Below are positions 52,263-61,256 of a stretch of 64,000 nt of DNA, one piece after another. The stretch's first letter is position 1. Each line of letters starts with the position of its first letter. Origin of the DNA: Bacillota bacterium (GTDB lineage Bacteria > Bacillota > Desulfotomaculia > Desulfotomaculales > Ammonificaceae); contig JBFMBK010000004.1 of NCBI GenBank assembly GCA_040755295.1, positions 1 through 64,000 of the forward strand. The letters run 5' to 3'. Below the pieces are notes generated by a model that was not told the origin of the DNA, searched no databases, and saw nothing but the letters and a program-made list of their open reading frames with translations. The translations under genes were made by a program, and so were the position numbers.

Positions 52263-52484
52263 ATGAGTAAGCTTGATGAAGCTTATCGGGTCCTTGAAGC
52301 GGCGGGGTGCCGACTCCTTCCGGTTCCCGGCACGAAATGGTACGAACTGCACGCCCCGGAGGGCTGGATGGTGCTGGTGAAGGAAAAGGACATTATTAAA
52401 GTCCTCGAAAGAAGCGAACCGGCACAAATCCGAGAGTGGTTACATAAAGTGAATACGGCAAATGTAAACAGCCTCATCGTATAA
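52263..52484 (+). CDS. Small hypothetical protein
   Basis: 73 residues, not recognised: KLDEAYRVLEAAGCRLLPVP, KWYELHAPEGWMVLVKEKDI, KVLERSEPAQIREWLHKV. It looks like a small soluble alpha/beta protein. ATG 52263 is preferred because GGGGTGATT lies 6 nt upstream; the frame reaches back to 52167 over the argH stop without a ribosome site. A perfect terminator follows, so it is probably the last gene of the argH transcript. Confidence 0.6.
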   Translation: MSKLDEAYRVLEAAGCRLLPVPGTKWYELHAPEGWMVLVKEKDIIKVLERSEPAQIREWLHKVNTANVNSLIV

Positions 52485-52528
52485 CATAAATTCATTGGTG
52501 ATACCTTAACTATAACCCCCATCCCTTT

Positions 52529-52556
52529 GGCCAGTTTGACTGGCCCTATTTTTTTG
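52529..52556 (+). terminator. Rho-independent terminator
   Basis: GGCCAGT (52529-52535), loop TTG, ACTGGCC (52539-52545), then CTATTTTTTT. Confidence 0.9.
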
Positions 52557-52659
52557 ATTAAAGCCGATCGCTTGTGAGTGTTTCTTTTTTCACGAGTTTT
52601 TAATTTTTACGGCGGGTGAGTCCCGCCTCTGGGGATAAGATTTTAGTAATCGGTTCATC

Positions 52660-52688
52660 TTGACATGACGGGTAAATAGAGGTAAAAT
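52660..52688 (+). promoter_or_regulatory. Promoter of the dehydrogenase gene
   Basis: TTGACA (52660-52665), 17-bp spacer, TAAAAT (52683-52688); 40 bp before the GTG start. Confidence 0.8.
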
Positions 52689-52727
52689 TTCACCCAGCTT
52701 AAAAAGAGCCTGCAGGAGGAGAACCTT

Positions 52728-53780
52728 GTGCCCAAAATCGCGGTGATACCCGGCGACGGGACGGGTCCGGAACAAATTAGAGAGGGAATGAAGGTCCTGT
52801 CAGCGGCGGCGGAAATCGAAGGATTCAAGTTCGATGCCGTTACCTATGATTTCGGCGGCGATAGATACCTCAGAACCGGTGAGACGCTTCCAGACAGCGC
52901 CCTTGAAGAGTTGCGGGGATTTGATTCAATTTATCTGGGCGCGATCGGACACCCCGACGTTAAACCCGGTATTCTGGAAAAGGACATCCTGTTGCGTCTT
53001 CGTTTTGAACTCGATCAGTATGTTAATCTGCGGCCTGTTAAACTTTACCCGGGTGTTGATACCCCGCTTAAAGACAAGAGCCCTCAGGATATCGACTTTG
53101 TGGTGGTCAGGGAGAATACGGAAGGGCTTTACTGCGGCGCGGGAGGTTTTCTGAAGCGGGGGACCGTGGATGAGGTGGCCGTCCAGAATTCGATTAATAC
53201 TTACAGAGGGGTCGAGCGCTGCATTCGCTACGCCTTTGAGTACTGTCGGAAAAGAAATAAAAACAAGAAACTGACGCTTTGCGGGAAAACAAACGTCCTG
53301 ACTTACGCCTTCAGCCTGTGGGAGAGGGTTTTTCACGGGGTAGGAGAGGAATACCCGGATATTCAGCGGGATTACGCGCACGTTGACGCCACCTGCATGT
53401 GGATGGTAAAAAACCCCGAATGGTTCGACGTGATTGTAACGGACAACATGTTCGGTGATATCATCACCGACCTCGGAGCAATGATCCAGGGCGGCATGGG
53501 CATCGCCGCAGGCGGTAATATCAATCCGACCGGGGTTTCCATGTTCGAGCCTATCGGCGGTTCGGCGCCCAAGTATGCGGGGAAGAATGTCATTAACCCG
53601 CTTGCCGCTATCTACGCCGGGGCGATGATGCTTGAACAGCTTGGTGAGGAGCGGGCGGCTGCACGGGTTGAGCGCGCGGTTCAGGAGGTGTGCGCAAAAC
53701 ACCTGAAAAGCCTCGCCGCCGGGAGGATGGGCCATTCCACGAGCGAAGTGGGTGATCTGGTCATCAGACACCTTTCCTAG
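52728..53780 (+). CDS. Isocitrate/isopropylmalate dehydrogenase family protein
   Basis: 350 residues, NAD(P)-dependent beta-decarboxylating dehydrogenase. [20 protein letters not shown], the Arg-rich substrate loop [52 protein letters not shown] (catalytic Lys), [40 protein letters not shown], and [20 protein letters not shown]. Substrate could be 3-isopropylmalate, isocitrate or tartrate/malate; the family signature alone does not decide and no leuA/C/D or aconitase gene is adjacent. GTG start with CAGGAGGAG. Confidence 0.88.
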   Translation: MPKIAVIPGDGTGPEQIREGMKVLSAAAEIEGFKFDAVTYDFGGDRYLRTGETLPDSALEELRGFDSIYLGAIGHPDVKPGILEKDILLRLRFELDQYVNLRPVKLYPGVDTPLKDKSPQDIDFVVVRENTEGLYCGAGGFLKRGTVDEVAVQNSINTYRGVERCIRYAFEYCRKRNKNKKLTLCGKTNVLTYAFSLWERVFHGVGEEYPDIQRDYAHVDATCMWMVKNPEWFDVIVTDNMFGDIITDLGAMIQGGMGIAAGGNINPTGVSMFEPIGGSAPKYAGKNVINPLAAIYAGAMMLEQLGEERAAARVERAVQEVCAKHLKSLAAGRMGHSTSEVGDLVIRHLS

Positions 53781-53826
53781 GAGGCTGCTGCAAAACGGGG
53801 CCGGTCGACCTTGAAAATGACAAAAC

Positions 53827-53905
53827 TTGATTTTCCGATGGGTTTTGCTATAATGAGTGGTAGTCAGTCAGGTGCCAGGGGTTGTACCCTGGTTATCTTT
53901 TTCGT
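53827..53905 (+). promoter_or_regulatory. Promoter-like site directly followed by a terminator
   Basis: TTGATT (53827-53832), 16-bp spacer, TATAAT (53849-53854), then the hairpin CCAGGG-GTTGTA-CCCTGG (53875-53892) with TTATCTTTTT. The terminator also serves the dehydrogenase gene upstream. A transcript starting near 53861 would end within about 45 nt. Confidence 0.55.
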
Positions 53906-53945
53906 TGGGTTTTTTTGGACAAATGCGCTGAAAATTTTAAAGGAC

Positions 53946-53974
53946 TTGACTACAGCACGCCGAATAGGTAGTTT
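53946..53974 (+). promoter_or_regulatory. Promoter upstream of tig
   Basis: TTGACT (53946-53951), 17-bp spacer, TAGTTT (53969-53974). The -10 is weak; it is the best candidate downstream of the terminator at 53875-53905. Confidence 0.5.
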
Positions 53975-54059
53975 ATTTTGAGGAAGTATTCAGCCGCCTA
54001 GTGTTTCTTTGACGGAACGCGGTGAATAGATGTTAAAACACGGAGACGGGAGGACGCGG

Positions 54060-55406
54060 ATGCAGGTTACGTCGGAGCGTTTAGAGAAGAGCACCGTACT
54101 TTTGCAGGTAGAAGTAGAGGCGGAACACTTTGACCAGGCGGTTGAACGCGCTTACCGGAAGGTGGCGAAGGATGTTACAATCCCTGGTTTCCGCAAGGGA
54201 AGGGTACCGAAGGTTATCCTCGAACGTTATGTGGGCAAGGAGAAACTATATGAGGAGGCGGCGACACTGGTTCTCGGCGAGGTTTACCCGACAGCGGTAA
54301 GCGACGCCGGAATAGATCCGGTTTCTCAGCCGGAAGTGGAAATCGTTCAGGCTGAAAAGGGGAAGCCGCTGATTTTCAAGGCCAAGGTAGAGGTCAAGCC
54401 GGAGGTTGAATTAGGACAGTATAAAGGTATAGAGGTCGTACGGCGGGTTAATTCCGTCACCCGGGAGGACGTTGAAGCGGAGCTTGAAAAGCTGCGGAAC
54501 CGCTACGCCCGGTTGGTGACGGTTGAAGACGGGGCCGTGGACAAAGACGATATTGTTACCATAGATTACGAGGGAACGATTGAAGGTAAAGCGTTTTCCG
54601 GCAGTACTGCTAAAGGCAGAGAGATCGAGGTCGGACACGGGTACTTGATCCCGGATGTGGACGATGCATTGATCGGGATGCGTGCCGGTGAAACGAAAGA
54701 AGTGGGGGTCGACGTCCCTGCCGAATCCCCGGACACCGCAGCGGCCGGAAAGAAGGCGGTTTTTCAGATTAAAGTCAAGAGCGTTCGTCGTAAAGAACTG
54801 ATGCCTTATGACGATGATTTGGCTAAGGAAGTAAGTGAGTTTGACACACTTGAGGAATTGAAAACGGACCTTGAGAATAAGCTGAGAGAAGCCGCAACAG
54901 ACCAGGCCGACCTGGCCGTCCGCCAGGATATCCTGGATAAGGTCTCGGAGCTCGCAAAGGTTGAGGTCCCGTCCTCGATGATAACGGAGCAGGTCGAGGG
55001 AATGGTGGAGGATATGGTGAATTCGGCCGAAGGCCGGGGGGTTGAACCACAGCGCTTTTTTCAACTTCTGAACAGTTCTCCCGAGGAGATGCGGGAGCGA
55101 ATGAAACCCGACGCCGAAAGAACCATCAAGATGCGGCTCGTGCTTGATGCGGTCGTTAAAGCTGAGAACCTCGATGTAACCGATACGGAAGTGGATGAAG
55201 AGATAGCAAAGCTGGCCGCGGTTTATCGCCAGGACCCACAAGAATTGCGTAAGGCCTTGGAAGAAGGGGGCCGGATCGATGTCGTCAAAGAAAAACTACT
55301 GCGTGAAAGAGCTATAAGATTTCTTGTAGATAACGCGATTGTGAATGAAAAAGCACCTGAAGCTGAAGGTCAAGTTCCGGAAAAGGCTTCCGAAGAACAA
55401 CCATAA
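54060..55406 (+). CDS. tig: Trigger factor (ribosome-bound chaperone)
   Basis: 448 residues. Ribosome-binding N-terminal domain with the signature in VTIPGFRKGRVPKVILERYV, central FKBP-type peptidyl-prolyl isomerase domain (VDKDDIVTIDYEGTIEGKAF, GYLIPDVDDALIGMRAGETK), and the helical C-terminal chaperone domain (VDEEIAKLAAVYRQDPQELR). ATG 54060 (MQVTSERLEKS) with GGGAGGA 6 nt ahead; ATG 54030 is unsupported. First of tig-clpP-clpX. Confidence 0.96.
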   Translation: MQVTSERLEKSTVLLQVEVEAEHFDQAVERAYRKVAKDVTIPGFRKGRVPKVILERYVGKEKLYEEAATLVLGEVYPTAVSDAGIDPVSQPEVEIVQAEKGKPLIFKAKVEVKPEVELGQYKGIEVVRRVNSVTREDVEAELEKLRNRYARLVTVEDGAVDKDDIVTIDYEGTIEGKAFSGSTAKGREIEVGHGYLIPDVDDALIGMRAGETKEVGVDVPAESPDTAAAGKKAVFQIKVKSVRRKELMPYDDDLAKEVSEFDTLEELKTDLENKLREAATDQADLAVRQDILDKVSELAKVEVPSSMITEQVEGMVEDMVNSAEGRGVEPQRFFQLLNSSPEEMRERMKPDAERTIKMRLVLDAVVKAENLDVTDTEVDEEIAKLAAVYRQDPQELRKALEEGGRIDVVKEKLLRERAIRFLVDNAIVNEKAPEAEGQVPEKASEEQP

Positions 55407-55580
55407 CGAGAGAATTCCTGATCCGCTTAGAGCCAAACCGCGCATCGGCCGGTGGGGAACCCCGGGAAAATGCCCGGAGGGAAAAAGGTTTTATAGAGAC
55501 AAATGGAGGGAAATAACCTTAAGATACCCCTTTTTAAAAAAAGAGGTTAGGGTTTATCATAAAGAAGAGGAGTGGGGAAC

Positions 55581-56180
55581 ATGTCTACCTTGGTGCCTAT
55601 GGTTGTGGAACAGACGAATCGAGGCGAGCGCGCCTACGATATTTATTCACGTTTACTTAAAGATAGGATAATCTTTATCGGCGGGATGATCGACGATCAT
55701 ATCGCCAACCTTATCATAGCCCAGTTTCTATTTCTTGAGGCGGAGGACCCGGAAAAGGACATCCACCTCTACATCAACTCGCCGGGGGGACTTATTACCG
55801 CAGGGATGGCCATTTACGATACGATGCAGTACATCCGCCCTGATGTCTCCACCATCTGTCTCGGGCAGGCGGCGAGTATGGGGGCGTTCCTTCTTGCGGC
55901 GGGGGCTAAAGGGAAACGGTACGCGCTTCCTTACGCCAGGATAATGATTCATCAACCTTTCGGCGGGATTCAAGGGCAGGCGACGGAGGTTGAGATTCAC
56001 GCGAAGGAGATTTTAAGGGCAAGAAGCATCCTGAATGAACTATTGTCCAAACACACTGCACAATCGGTCGATAAGATCAGCCTGGACACTGAAAGAGATT
56101 TCTTTATGTCGGCGCAGCAGGCCAGGGAATACGGGGTTGTGGATGAAGTAATAACGGTTCGAAAGAAGCCGACGAAGTGA
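55581..56180 (+). CDS. clpP: ATP-dependent Clp protease proteolytic subunit
   Basis: 199 residues; tetradecameric serine protease. Catalytic triad Ser99 in [11 protein letters not shown], His124 in [10 protein letters not shown], Asp173 in [32 protein letters not shown] is the standard start. ATG 55581 after GAGGAGTGGGG. The 174-bp gap after tig shows no CtsR-type tandem repeat. Confidence 0.98.
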   Translation: MSTLVPMVVEQTNRGERAYDIYSRLLKDRIIFIGGMIDDHIANLIIAQFLFLEAEDPEKDIHLYINSPGGLITAGMAIYDTMQYIRPDVSTICLGQAASMGAFLLAAGAKGKRYALPYARIMIHQPFGGIQGQATEVEIHAKEILRARSILNELLSKHTAQSVDKISLDTERDFFMSAQQAREYGVVDEVITVRKKPTK

Positions 56181-56195
56181 GCGAGGTGGAAGGCA

Positions 56196-57449
56196 ATGCT
56201 TAACAGCGAGAAGGGGCATCTGAAGTGTTCGTTTTGCGGCAAACATCAGGATCAGGTAAAGAAACTCGTGGCAGGACCCGGGGTCTATATTTGCGATGAA
56301 TGTATAGAACTATGCAACGAAATCATTGAAGAGGAACTAAGCGAGGACCTTAGTTCTGAGTTACGTGACGTACCGACGCCGAAAGAAATCAAGGAATTTC
56401 TTGACCAGTACGTAATCGGCCAGGAATATTCAAAGAAGATGCTGTCGGTGGCTGTTTACAACCATTACAAGCGGATTAATCTCGGCGGTAAAATCGATGA
56501 AGTGGAGTTGCAGAAGAGCAACATCGTAATGCTTGGGCCGACGGGCTGCGGTAAAACGCTCCTGGCGCAGACCCTGGCCCGGATGCTTAACGTTCCGTTT
56601 GCAATCGCCGACGCTACTTCGCTTACCGAAGCAGGCTACGTGGGTGAGGATGTTGAGAACATTCTTCTCAAGCTGATCCAGGCGGCGGACTATGATATCG
56701 AGAAAGCGGAAAAAGGGATCGTTTACATCGACGAGATCGATAAAATCGCGCGCAAATCGGAAAATCCGTCGATCACCCGTGACGTCTCCGGTGAGGGTGT
56801 GCAGCAGGCGCTTTTGAAGATTCTCGAAGGTACGGTGGCCAGCGTGCCGCCTCAGGGTGGCAGGAAACACCCGCACCAGGAGTTTATCCAGCTCGATACC
56901 ACGAACATACTGTTCATCTGTGGCGGGGCCTTCGAGGGCGTAGACAAGATCATCCAGACCCGCGTCAGTAAGAAGACGATGGGGTTCGGGGCGGAGCTTG
57001 TCGTCCGCAAGGAACAGAATATCGGCCAGGTCTTACGCCAGATCCTGCCTCAGGACCTGCTCAAATACGGTCTTATACCGGAATTTGTAGGACGGCTTCC
57101 GATCATAGTAACCCTGGAGCCGCTTACGGAAGACGATCTGGTGCGGATCCTGACTGAGCCGCGCAACGCCCTGGTGCGTCAGTATGAGAAGCTCTTCGAG
57201 ATCGACAGCGTAACCCTGGAGTTCCAGTTGGAGGCCCTGAAAGCCGTAGCGCAGGAGGCCATCCGCAGGAATACCGGTGCCCGTGGGTTGCGGGCGATAC
57301 TCGAGGAGATCATGCTGAACGTCATGTACGACATACCTTCCCGCGGCGACGTAACAAAATGCGTCGTGTCAAAGGATACGGTGGTAAAGCACGAGCAACC
57401 GCTGATTGTGACGGTTGACCGGAAAAAGAAAAAAGAAGGCGCCGTGTAA
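56196..57449 (+). CDS. clpX: Clp protease ATP-binding subunit ClpX
   Basis: 417 residues; AAA+ unfoldase partner of ClpP. N-terminal zinc-binding domain [14 protein letters not shown]...ICDECIELC, Walker [41 protein letters not shown], Walker [41 protein letters not shown] and the pore/sensor region [18 protein letters not shown] with GAGGTGGAAGG. A two-way terminator follows, so lonB is not its neighbour here, unlike in most relatives. Confidence 0.98.
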   Translation: MLNSEKGHLKCSFCGKHQDQVKKLVAGPGVYICDECIELCNEIIEEELSEDLSSELRDVPTPKEIKEFLDQYVIGQEYSKKMLSVAVYNHYKRINLGGKIDEVELQKSNIVMLGPTGCGKTLLAQTLARMLNVPFAIADATSLTEAGYVGEDVENILLKLIQAADYDIEKAEKGIVYIDEIDKIARKSENPSITRDVSGEGVQQALLKILEGTVASVPPQGGRKHPHQEFIQLDTTNILFICGGAFEGVDKIIQTRVSKKTMGFGAELVVRKEQNIGQVLRQILPQDLLKYGLIPEFVGRLPIIVTLEPLTEDDLVRILTEPRNALVRQYEKLFEIDSVTLEFQLEALKAVAQEAIRRNTGARGLRAILEEIMLNVMYDIPSRGDVTKCVVSKDTVVKHEQPLIVTVDRKKKKEGAV

Positions 57450-57473
57450 AGGCAGGAGTAAAAAAACGGCAGG

Positions 57474-57513
57474 CAAAAAAGGGCCGATCCTCTCAGGGGA
57501 CGGCCCTTTTTTA
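57474..57513. terminator. Two-way terminator clpX / TauE-SafE gene
   Basis: AAAAAA, GGGCCG (57481-57486), 14-nt loop, CGGCCC (57501-57506), TTTTTT; A-run and T-run on the two sides let it serve both convergent transcripts. Confidence 0.9.
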
Positions 57514-57598
57514 CATGTGGGACTGAAGTTGATTTAGCCTAAATATCTTTAACAGAATTGCTTTTTTACGATTTGCTAAGATCTTTGGATTAAAGGCT

Positions 57599-58567
57599 CT
57601 AAACAAAGTATTGCGCGACGTACTGGACCGCGAGACCGGTAACCAGCATGCCCAGCAAAATACGTATCCACTTTTCCGGCAGGTACTTCTGAAAGCGGGC
57701 GCCGATGTAAGTGCCCGCCAGTCCTCCGACGCCGAAGAGGGCTCCCAGCGCCCAGTCCGGCCGGATTACCTTTCCCGCACCGAACGAGGTCTGCGCCAGG
57801 ATTTCGAAGAAACCCACCCCGGCGATAGACGTTAAAAATGTACCGGCCAGCGCGGCGCCGGCTACGGTATATACCGGCAAGCCGAAAACGGCCACCACGA
57901 AGGGCGCTATAATGGCTCCGCCGCCGATGCCGTAAATACCGCCGACCAGTCCGACAGCGAGGGCGAGGGTGAAGATAATGGCGGTACTGAAGGAGAAGGT
58001 TTCCCCCCAGAACTCGTACTCGATGCTTTTGAGGGAAACGGATTTTGTCCGCACCACCGCCTCCGGCGGCAATCCGGCCTTAAGGCGTCCACGCGACAGG
58101 TTTTTTTGCTGCTGTACCCTCTCTCTGAATTTCTTTTCGAGGGCGCGCTGCTGTTGCCGTCCTTTGCGGTAGCGTCCAGTCGCCTCGTAGAGGATGCGAC
58201 CGCCGAGATATAGAAGGACCAGCCCCACGAACAACTTGAAGGCCCGGGGGTCTGGAAGATACCTGATGCGGATCAGCGCCCCGGCAAAAACACCGGGGAG
58301 GGTGCCGACGATCACCACCCAGGTCAGCGGCCACGCCATGCGTCCTTCTTTTATGTAGCGGTAGAGCCCGCCGGGAATAGCCACGATGTTGTAAATAAGG
58401 TTGGTCGGGCTTACCGCCGGGCTGACGAAACCGAGGAAGCTCATCTGGAAGGGTAGAAGGAGAAAGGCCCCTGAGACACCGGCCGAAGCCGTTATCGAGG
58501 AAACGATAAAGGCCACCAGCGGAGGGATTAACGGGAAGACTTCGACGCCCGAAACCGGAAAGTGCAT
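57599..58567 (-). CDS. TauE/SafE family anion exporter
   Basis: 322 residues, about eight membrane helices, of the TauE/SafE (sulfite/sulfoacetate/organic anion export) family: PPLVAFIVSSITASAGVSGA, FLGFVSPAVSPTNLIYNIVA, GLVGGIYGIGGGAIIAPFVV, GGLAGTYIGARFQKYLPEKW. Between the two halves is a long charged cytosolic insert of about 60 residues (KGRQQQRALEKKFRERVQQQ and following), unusual for the family. Last gene of the PadR/WtpA-like operon, 15 nt after the WtpA-like gene, so its cargo may be related to the oxyanion sensed there. Confidence 0.88.
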   Translation of the reverse strand: MHFPVSGVEVFPLIPPLVAFIVSSITASAGVSGAFLLLPFQMSFLGFVSPAVSPTNLIYNIVAIPGGLYRYIKEGRMAWPLTWVVIVGTLPGVFAGALIRIRYLPDPRAFKLFVGLVLLYLGGRILYEATGRYRKGRQQQRALEKKFRERVQQQKNLSRGRLKAGLPPEAVVRTKSVSLKSIEYEFWGETFSFSTAIIFTLALAVGLVGGIYGIGGGAIIAPFVVAVFGLPVYTVAGAALAGTFLTSIAGVGFFEILAQTSFGAGKVIRPDWALGALFGVGGLAGTYIGARFQKYLPEKWIRILLGMLVTGLAVQYVAQYFV

Positions 58568-58582
58568 CCTGCTTGCTCCTTT

Positions 58583-59401
58583 TTAACAGGCGATTAAGCC
58601 GTGGTTTTCCAGGATTTCCTGACCGGCGCGGCCGTGCACGAAGCCGAGAAAGGACCGGGCCAAGTCGGAATGTCTGGTTTGGCGGTGAATGCCGATGGCA
58701 AACTCGATCGGCGCTCCCCGGAGTAACACCTTTTCGCCGGGCTGCCGCCCGTCGACCGTGACTTCCGCTAATCGATAACGGTCGGCGAAAGCGGGACTGG
58801 AAAGGTCGATCTCCCGCGGCAGGACGATGTGGTTGAGTCCAAACTGCACTGCCACGGAAGAATAAACGAAGGCGAAGTCCGCACGGCCCTGGGCGATCAG
58901 TTCCACCAGATCGATGGACTTGGGCATGACGACGGCCGGAGGGTCGCAGTTAAGGAGCCGCTGGCAAAGGGCGGACCGGTTGTAAAAATTCCCGGCGAGC
59001 TGCCACACCATAAGCGTCCGGTAACCGCAGGGGTCGAGGTTCTCATCGGATCGGGCGAAGGTGACGCCGTCCGCAAAGAGAGCGTCAAACCAGTTTTGAT
59101 GATTGACCCCTTTCTGCTGCCGGGAGTATTCGTCAAAGGCAATAACGATCCGGTCCGTGGCGAAGATAAAGTAACGCGTTACAATTTCCGGCTCCAGAAG
59201 TTCCGCGAAAACCGCGGGATCGGCCAGGGCGACAACGTCGGCTTCCTCCCCGCGGCGCAGGCGGTGGGCGCACTCGCGGGAGCCGGCCGCTTCCAACCGG
59301 ACAGCCGCGTCCGGACAAGACTGTCGAAAAACCCGGGCGCATTCCGCTAAAGGCCCGCGCAGCGCTCCGGCGTGCAGGATGCAAAGCGGTTCTTTGTTCA
59401 T
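58583..59401 (-). CDS. WtpA/ModA-like oxyanion-binding protein without signal peptide
   Basis: 272 residues of the type-2 periplasmic binding fold in the tungstate/molybdate WtpA-ModA group: ILHAGALRGPLAECARVFRQ, EAAGSRECAHRLRRGEEADV, FARSDENLDPCGYRTLMVWQ, ADFAFVYSSVAVQFGLNHIV. The protein begins right at the binding domain (MNKEPLCILHAGALRG): no signal peptide, no lipobox, so it should be cytosolic. No wtpB/C or modB/C genes follow. Its ATG overlaps the stop of the PadR regulator (ATGA, 59398-59401), which suggests a sensory partnership. Ligand is inferred from the family only. Confidence 0.82.
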   Translation of the reverse strand: MNKEPLCILHAGALRGPLAECARVFRQSCPDAAVRLEAAGSRECAHRLRRGEEADVVALADPAVFAELLEPEIVTRYFIFATDRIVIAFDEYSRQQKGVNHQNWFDALFADGVTFARSDENLDPCGYRTLMVWQLAGNFYNRSALCQRLLNCDPPAVVMPKSIDLVELIAQGRADFAFVYSSVAVQFGLNHIVLPREIDLSSPAFADRYRLAEVTVDGRQPGEKVLLRGAPIEFAIGIHRQTRHSDLARSFLGFVHGRAGQEILENHGLIAC

Positions 59402-59832
59402 TTTTCTTTGTCTCCCTGCTTTTGTTTCGTAAGGCTTCCCGCGGCGGAACCGTTCCGGCGGACCTCCGCATGCAGCATCAGGAACGCCTCGAGCTGCTCG
59501 CGGCGGCTCTGTGCATTGGCAGTCATCATATTAAGAAGACGGTCGCCTTCGGCAGTCAGGTGATAGACGCGGCGCGCCGGGCCCGATTCACCCGCCTGCC
59601 ATTCGGAGTTTACGAGACAGTCGTTCTCCATCCGCCTCAGATTGCGGTAGACTGTAGCCGGATCACATTCCTCGGAGTTGAAGGAAAGCCGGTTCAGCGA
59701 TTGGATGAGCTCGTAGCCGTGCATGGGGCGTTTAGCAAGGAGTAACAAAAGACCCGGCTGCAGCAACTGCTCACCCCGGAGGTACTGGGCATAGGCGGCA
59801 GGTTCGCCGTCTGCTGAATTTTTATCTGACAT
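59398..59832 (-). CDS. PadR family transcriptional regulator
   Basis: 144 residues: winged helix with LLAKRPMHGYELIQSLNRLS, CDPATVYRNLRRMENDCLVN, ARRVYHLTAEGDRLLNMMTA (all PadR hallmarks) and a short C-terminal dimerisation helix. ATG with GTAGGAG 15 nt upstream. First gene of the leftward operon with the WtpA-like protein and the TauE/SafE exporter. Confidence 0.88.
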   Translation of the reverse strand: MSDKNSADGEPAAYAQYLRGEQLLQPGLLLLLAKRPMHGYELIQSLNRLSFNSEECDPATVYRNLRRMENDCLVNSEWQAGESGPARRVYHLTAEGDRLLNMMTANAQSRREQLEAFLMLHAEVRRNGSAAGSLTKQKQGDKEK

Positions 59833-60272
59833 CGTAGTAAAAAACTCCTACAGGTGTATTGTAAAAAGCTTAAAAGCTTCCTATTTGCATGATGCATATA
59901 CCGGAATAACTATAGCACAGATTGGGGTCGATGTTAAGATATGCCGCACGTCTACAGGAGGCTTTTTTTGGATGCTCCGGGACAAAACAGCCGGTATGTA
60001 CGCTCGCGGAAACGCCGGACCGCTTTTAGCAAATCAAAGCCGATGGATGAATCAACCGTTTTCCCAAAGGAGTGCCCCATGCCGCCTTAGGCGGCACCAC
60101 GAACGATGAAAATTTACGTGGAACCTGCGAGTTAAGTGTTATCATATAATCTTTTTCTTGATAAATAGCGTTCTTGGCGTCTTGGCGGTTGATTTATTTT
60201 CTGAGGAGGAAACGGGTGATTTATAGCGAAGGAAGAATTGAAGTATAGATATTCGCGTCAAAGAGGGAGTAC
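59833..60272. other. 440-bp spacer between divergent PadR operon and cdaA
   Basis: Holds the palindrome TGCATGATGCA (59886-59896), which lies about 55 bp before the PadR start and may be its operator; AAGCTTAAAAGCTT at about 59867-59880; and the 8-mer repeat GTTCTTGGCGTCTTGGCGGT near 60170-60190 followed by the AGGAGGAAACGGGTGATT stretch, a ribosome-site-like sequence without a good reading frame. No gene is seen. Confidence 0.5.
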
Positions 60273-61085
60273 ATGGCTGTATTTGAGGTTTCTCCAGGTG
60301 TTGTTCTAAAGCTCGTTCTCGATGTGGGTTTAGTGGTTGTGATCGCCTACGGGGTTTTTACGCTGATCCGGGGAACCAGAGCCGTTCAGTTGCTGAAAGG
60401 GTTGTTCGTCCTGGCGGTGTTGACCGGTGTCGGTTACAAGCTTGATCTCCGGCTCTTGAACTGGACGCTCGATAAGGTCTGGACGATGGCCTTTGTGGCG
60501 GTACCCATCGTGTTTCAGCCGGAGATAAGGAGGATGCTTGAGAAATTAGGTCAAGGGGCTCCTTTCTCGCGGCTGGTGGGCGGCAGCGGGGCTAAAAGGG
60601 TGATCAGGGAAACAGCGGCCGCGGTGGTTGAGCTTTCACGCGCGCGCACCGGGGCGCTACTCGTCTTCGAGCGGCAGGCGGGGTTGAGGGAGTACACGGA
60701 GACAGGCACGATTCTCGACGCGGCAGTGTCCCAGAAGCTGTTGCTGACCTTATTTGACCGTCACGCGCCGCTGCACGACGGGGCGGTGATCATACGGGGA
60801 GAAAGGCTGACGGCGGCCGGGTGCTACCTGCCGCTGGCGGCGCAGCACGGTGTTTCGCCGGATCTGGGTACGAGACACCGGGCGGCGGTGGGGCTGAGCG
60901 AGCAGACCGACGCGCTGGTGGTGGTGGTTTCGGAAGAGAACGGCGGCGTAAGCATCGCGGAAGAGGGCCGGTTGCTGCGTCTGTCTGAATCGAAGAAAAC
61001 GGAAAGCGTTTTGAAGGAGCGCCTGTTGCCGGAGGGCTCCGGGAAACGCCGTCCGGCGGGGGCTCGCCGGCGGTCTGTGAGGTGA
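60273..61085 (+). CDS. cdaA: Diadenylate cyclase CdaA (c-di-AMP synthase)
   Basis: 270 residues: three N-terminal membrane helices (about 10-75), then the DisA_N cyclase domain with DRHAPLHDGAVIIRGERL (DGA motif) and LGTRHRAAVGLSEQTDALVV (RHR motif), VSEENGGVSIAEEGRLLRLS. Makes c-di-AMP, which controls potassium and osmolyte uptake and wall homeostasis. The basic tail (GKRRPAGARRRSVR) is extra. cdaR (ybbR) and glmM, the normal neighbours, are replaced by heptamer repeats. Confidence 0.95.
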   Translation: MAVFEVSPGVVLKLVLDVGLVVVIAYGVFTLIRGTRAVQLLKGLFVLAVLTGVGYKLDLRLLNWTLDKVWTMAFVAVPIVFQPEIRRMLEKLGQGAPFSRLVGGSGAKRVIRETAAAVVELSRARTGALLVFERQAGLREYTETGTILDAAVSQKLLLTLFDRHAPLHDGAVIIRGERLTAAGCYLPLAAQHGVSPDLGTRHRAAVGLSEQTDALVVVVSEENGGVSIAEEGRLLRLSESKKTESVLKERLLPEGSGKRRPAGARRRSVR

Positions 61086-61205
61086 ATATAGAATTAGAAT
61101 ATAGAATGTAGAAGTAGAATTGTGAGAAGTGAGAGACTGGGGGCGGGAAGAGAGAAGGTAGTAGAATATAGAATATAGAAGTCAGAAGCCGGGAGCCGGG
61201 AGCTA
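61086..61205. repeat. Heptamer array after cdaA
   Basis: Phased 7-mers TAGAATATAGAATATAGAAG, then TCAGAAGCCGGGAGCCGGGA; purine type only. A last AAAACCACCAAGCCCACGAA stretch follows. No ybbR-like coding sequence is left. Confidence 0.7.
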
Positions 61206-61256
61206 AAAACCACCAAGCCCACGAATAAACAAGGCGGAATGAAAGGTTTGTTTTCC

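Noticed and set aside
55407-55580. CtsR operator before clpP
   Set aside because: No tandem GGTCAAA-type heptads were seen.
55345-55671. Rightward frame of 108 codons between tig and clpP
   Set aside because: Overlaps the end of tig and the start of clpP out of frame, composition is basic and low-complexity, no ribosome site.
59133-59471. Alternative leftward frame of 112 codons over the PadR/WtpA-like junction
   Set aside because: Arg/Pro-rich shadow frame of a GC-rich gene with no motif; the overlapping ATGA junction of the two real genes explains the region.
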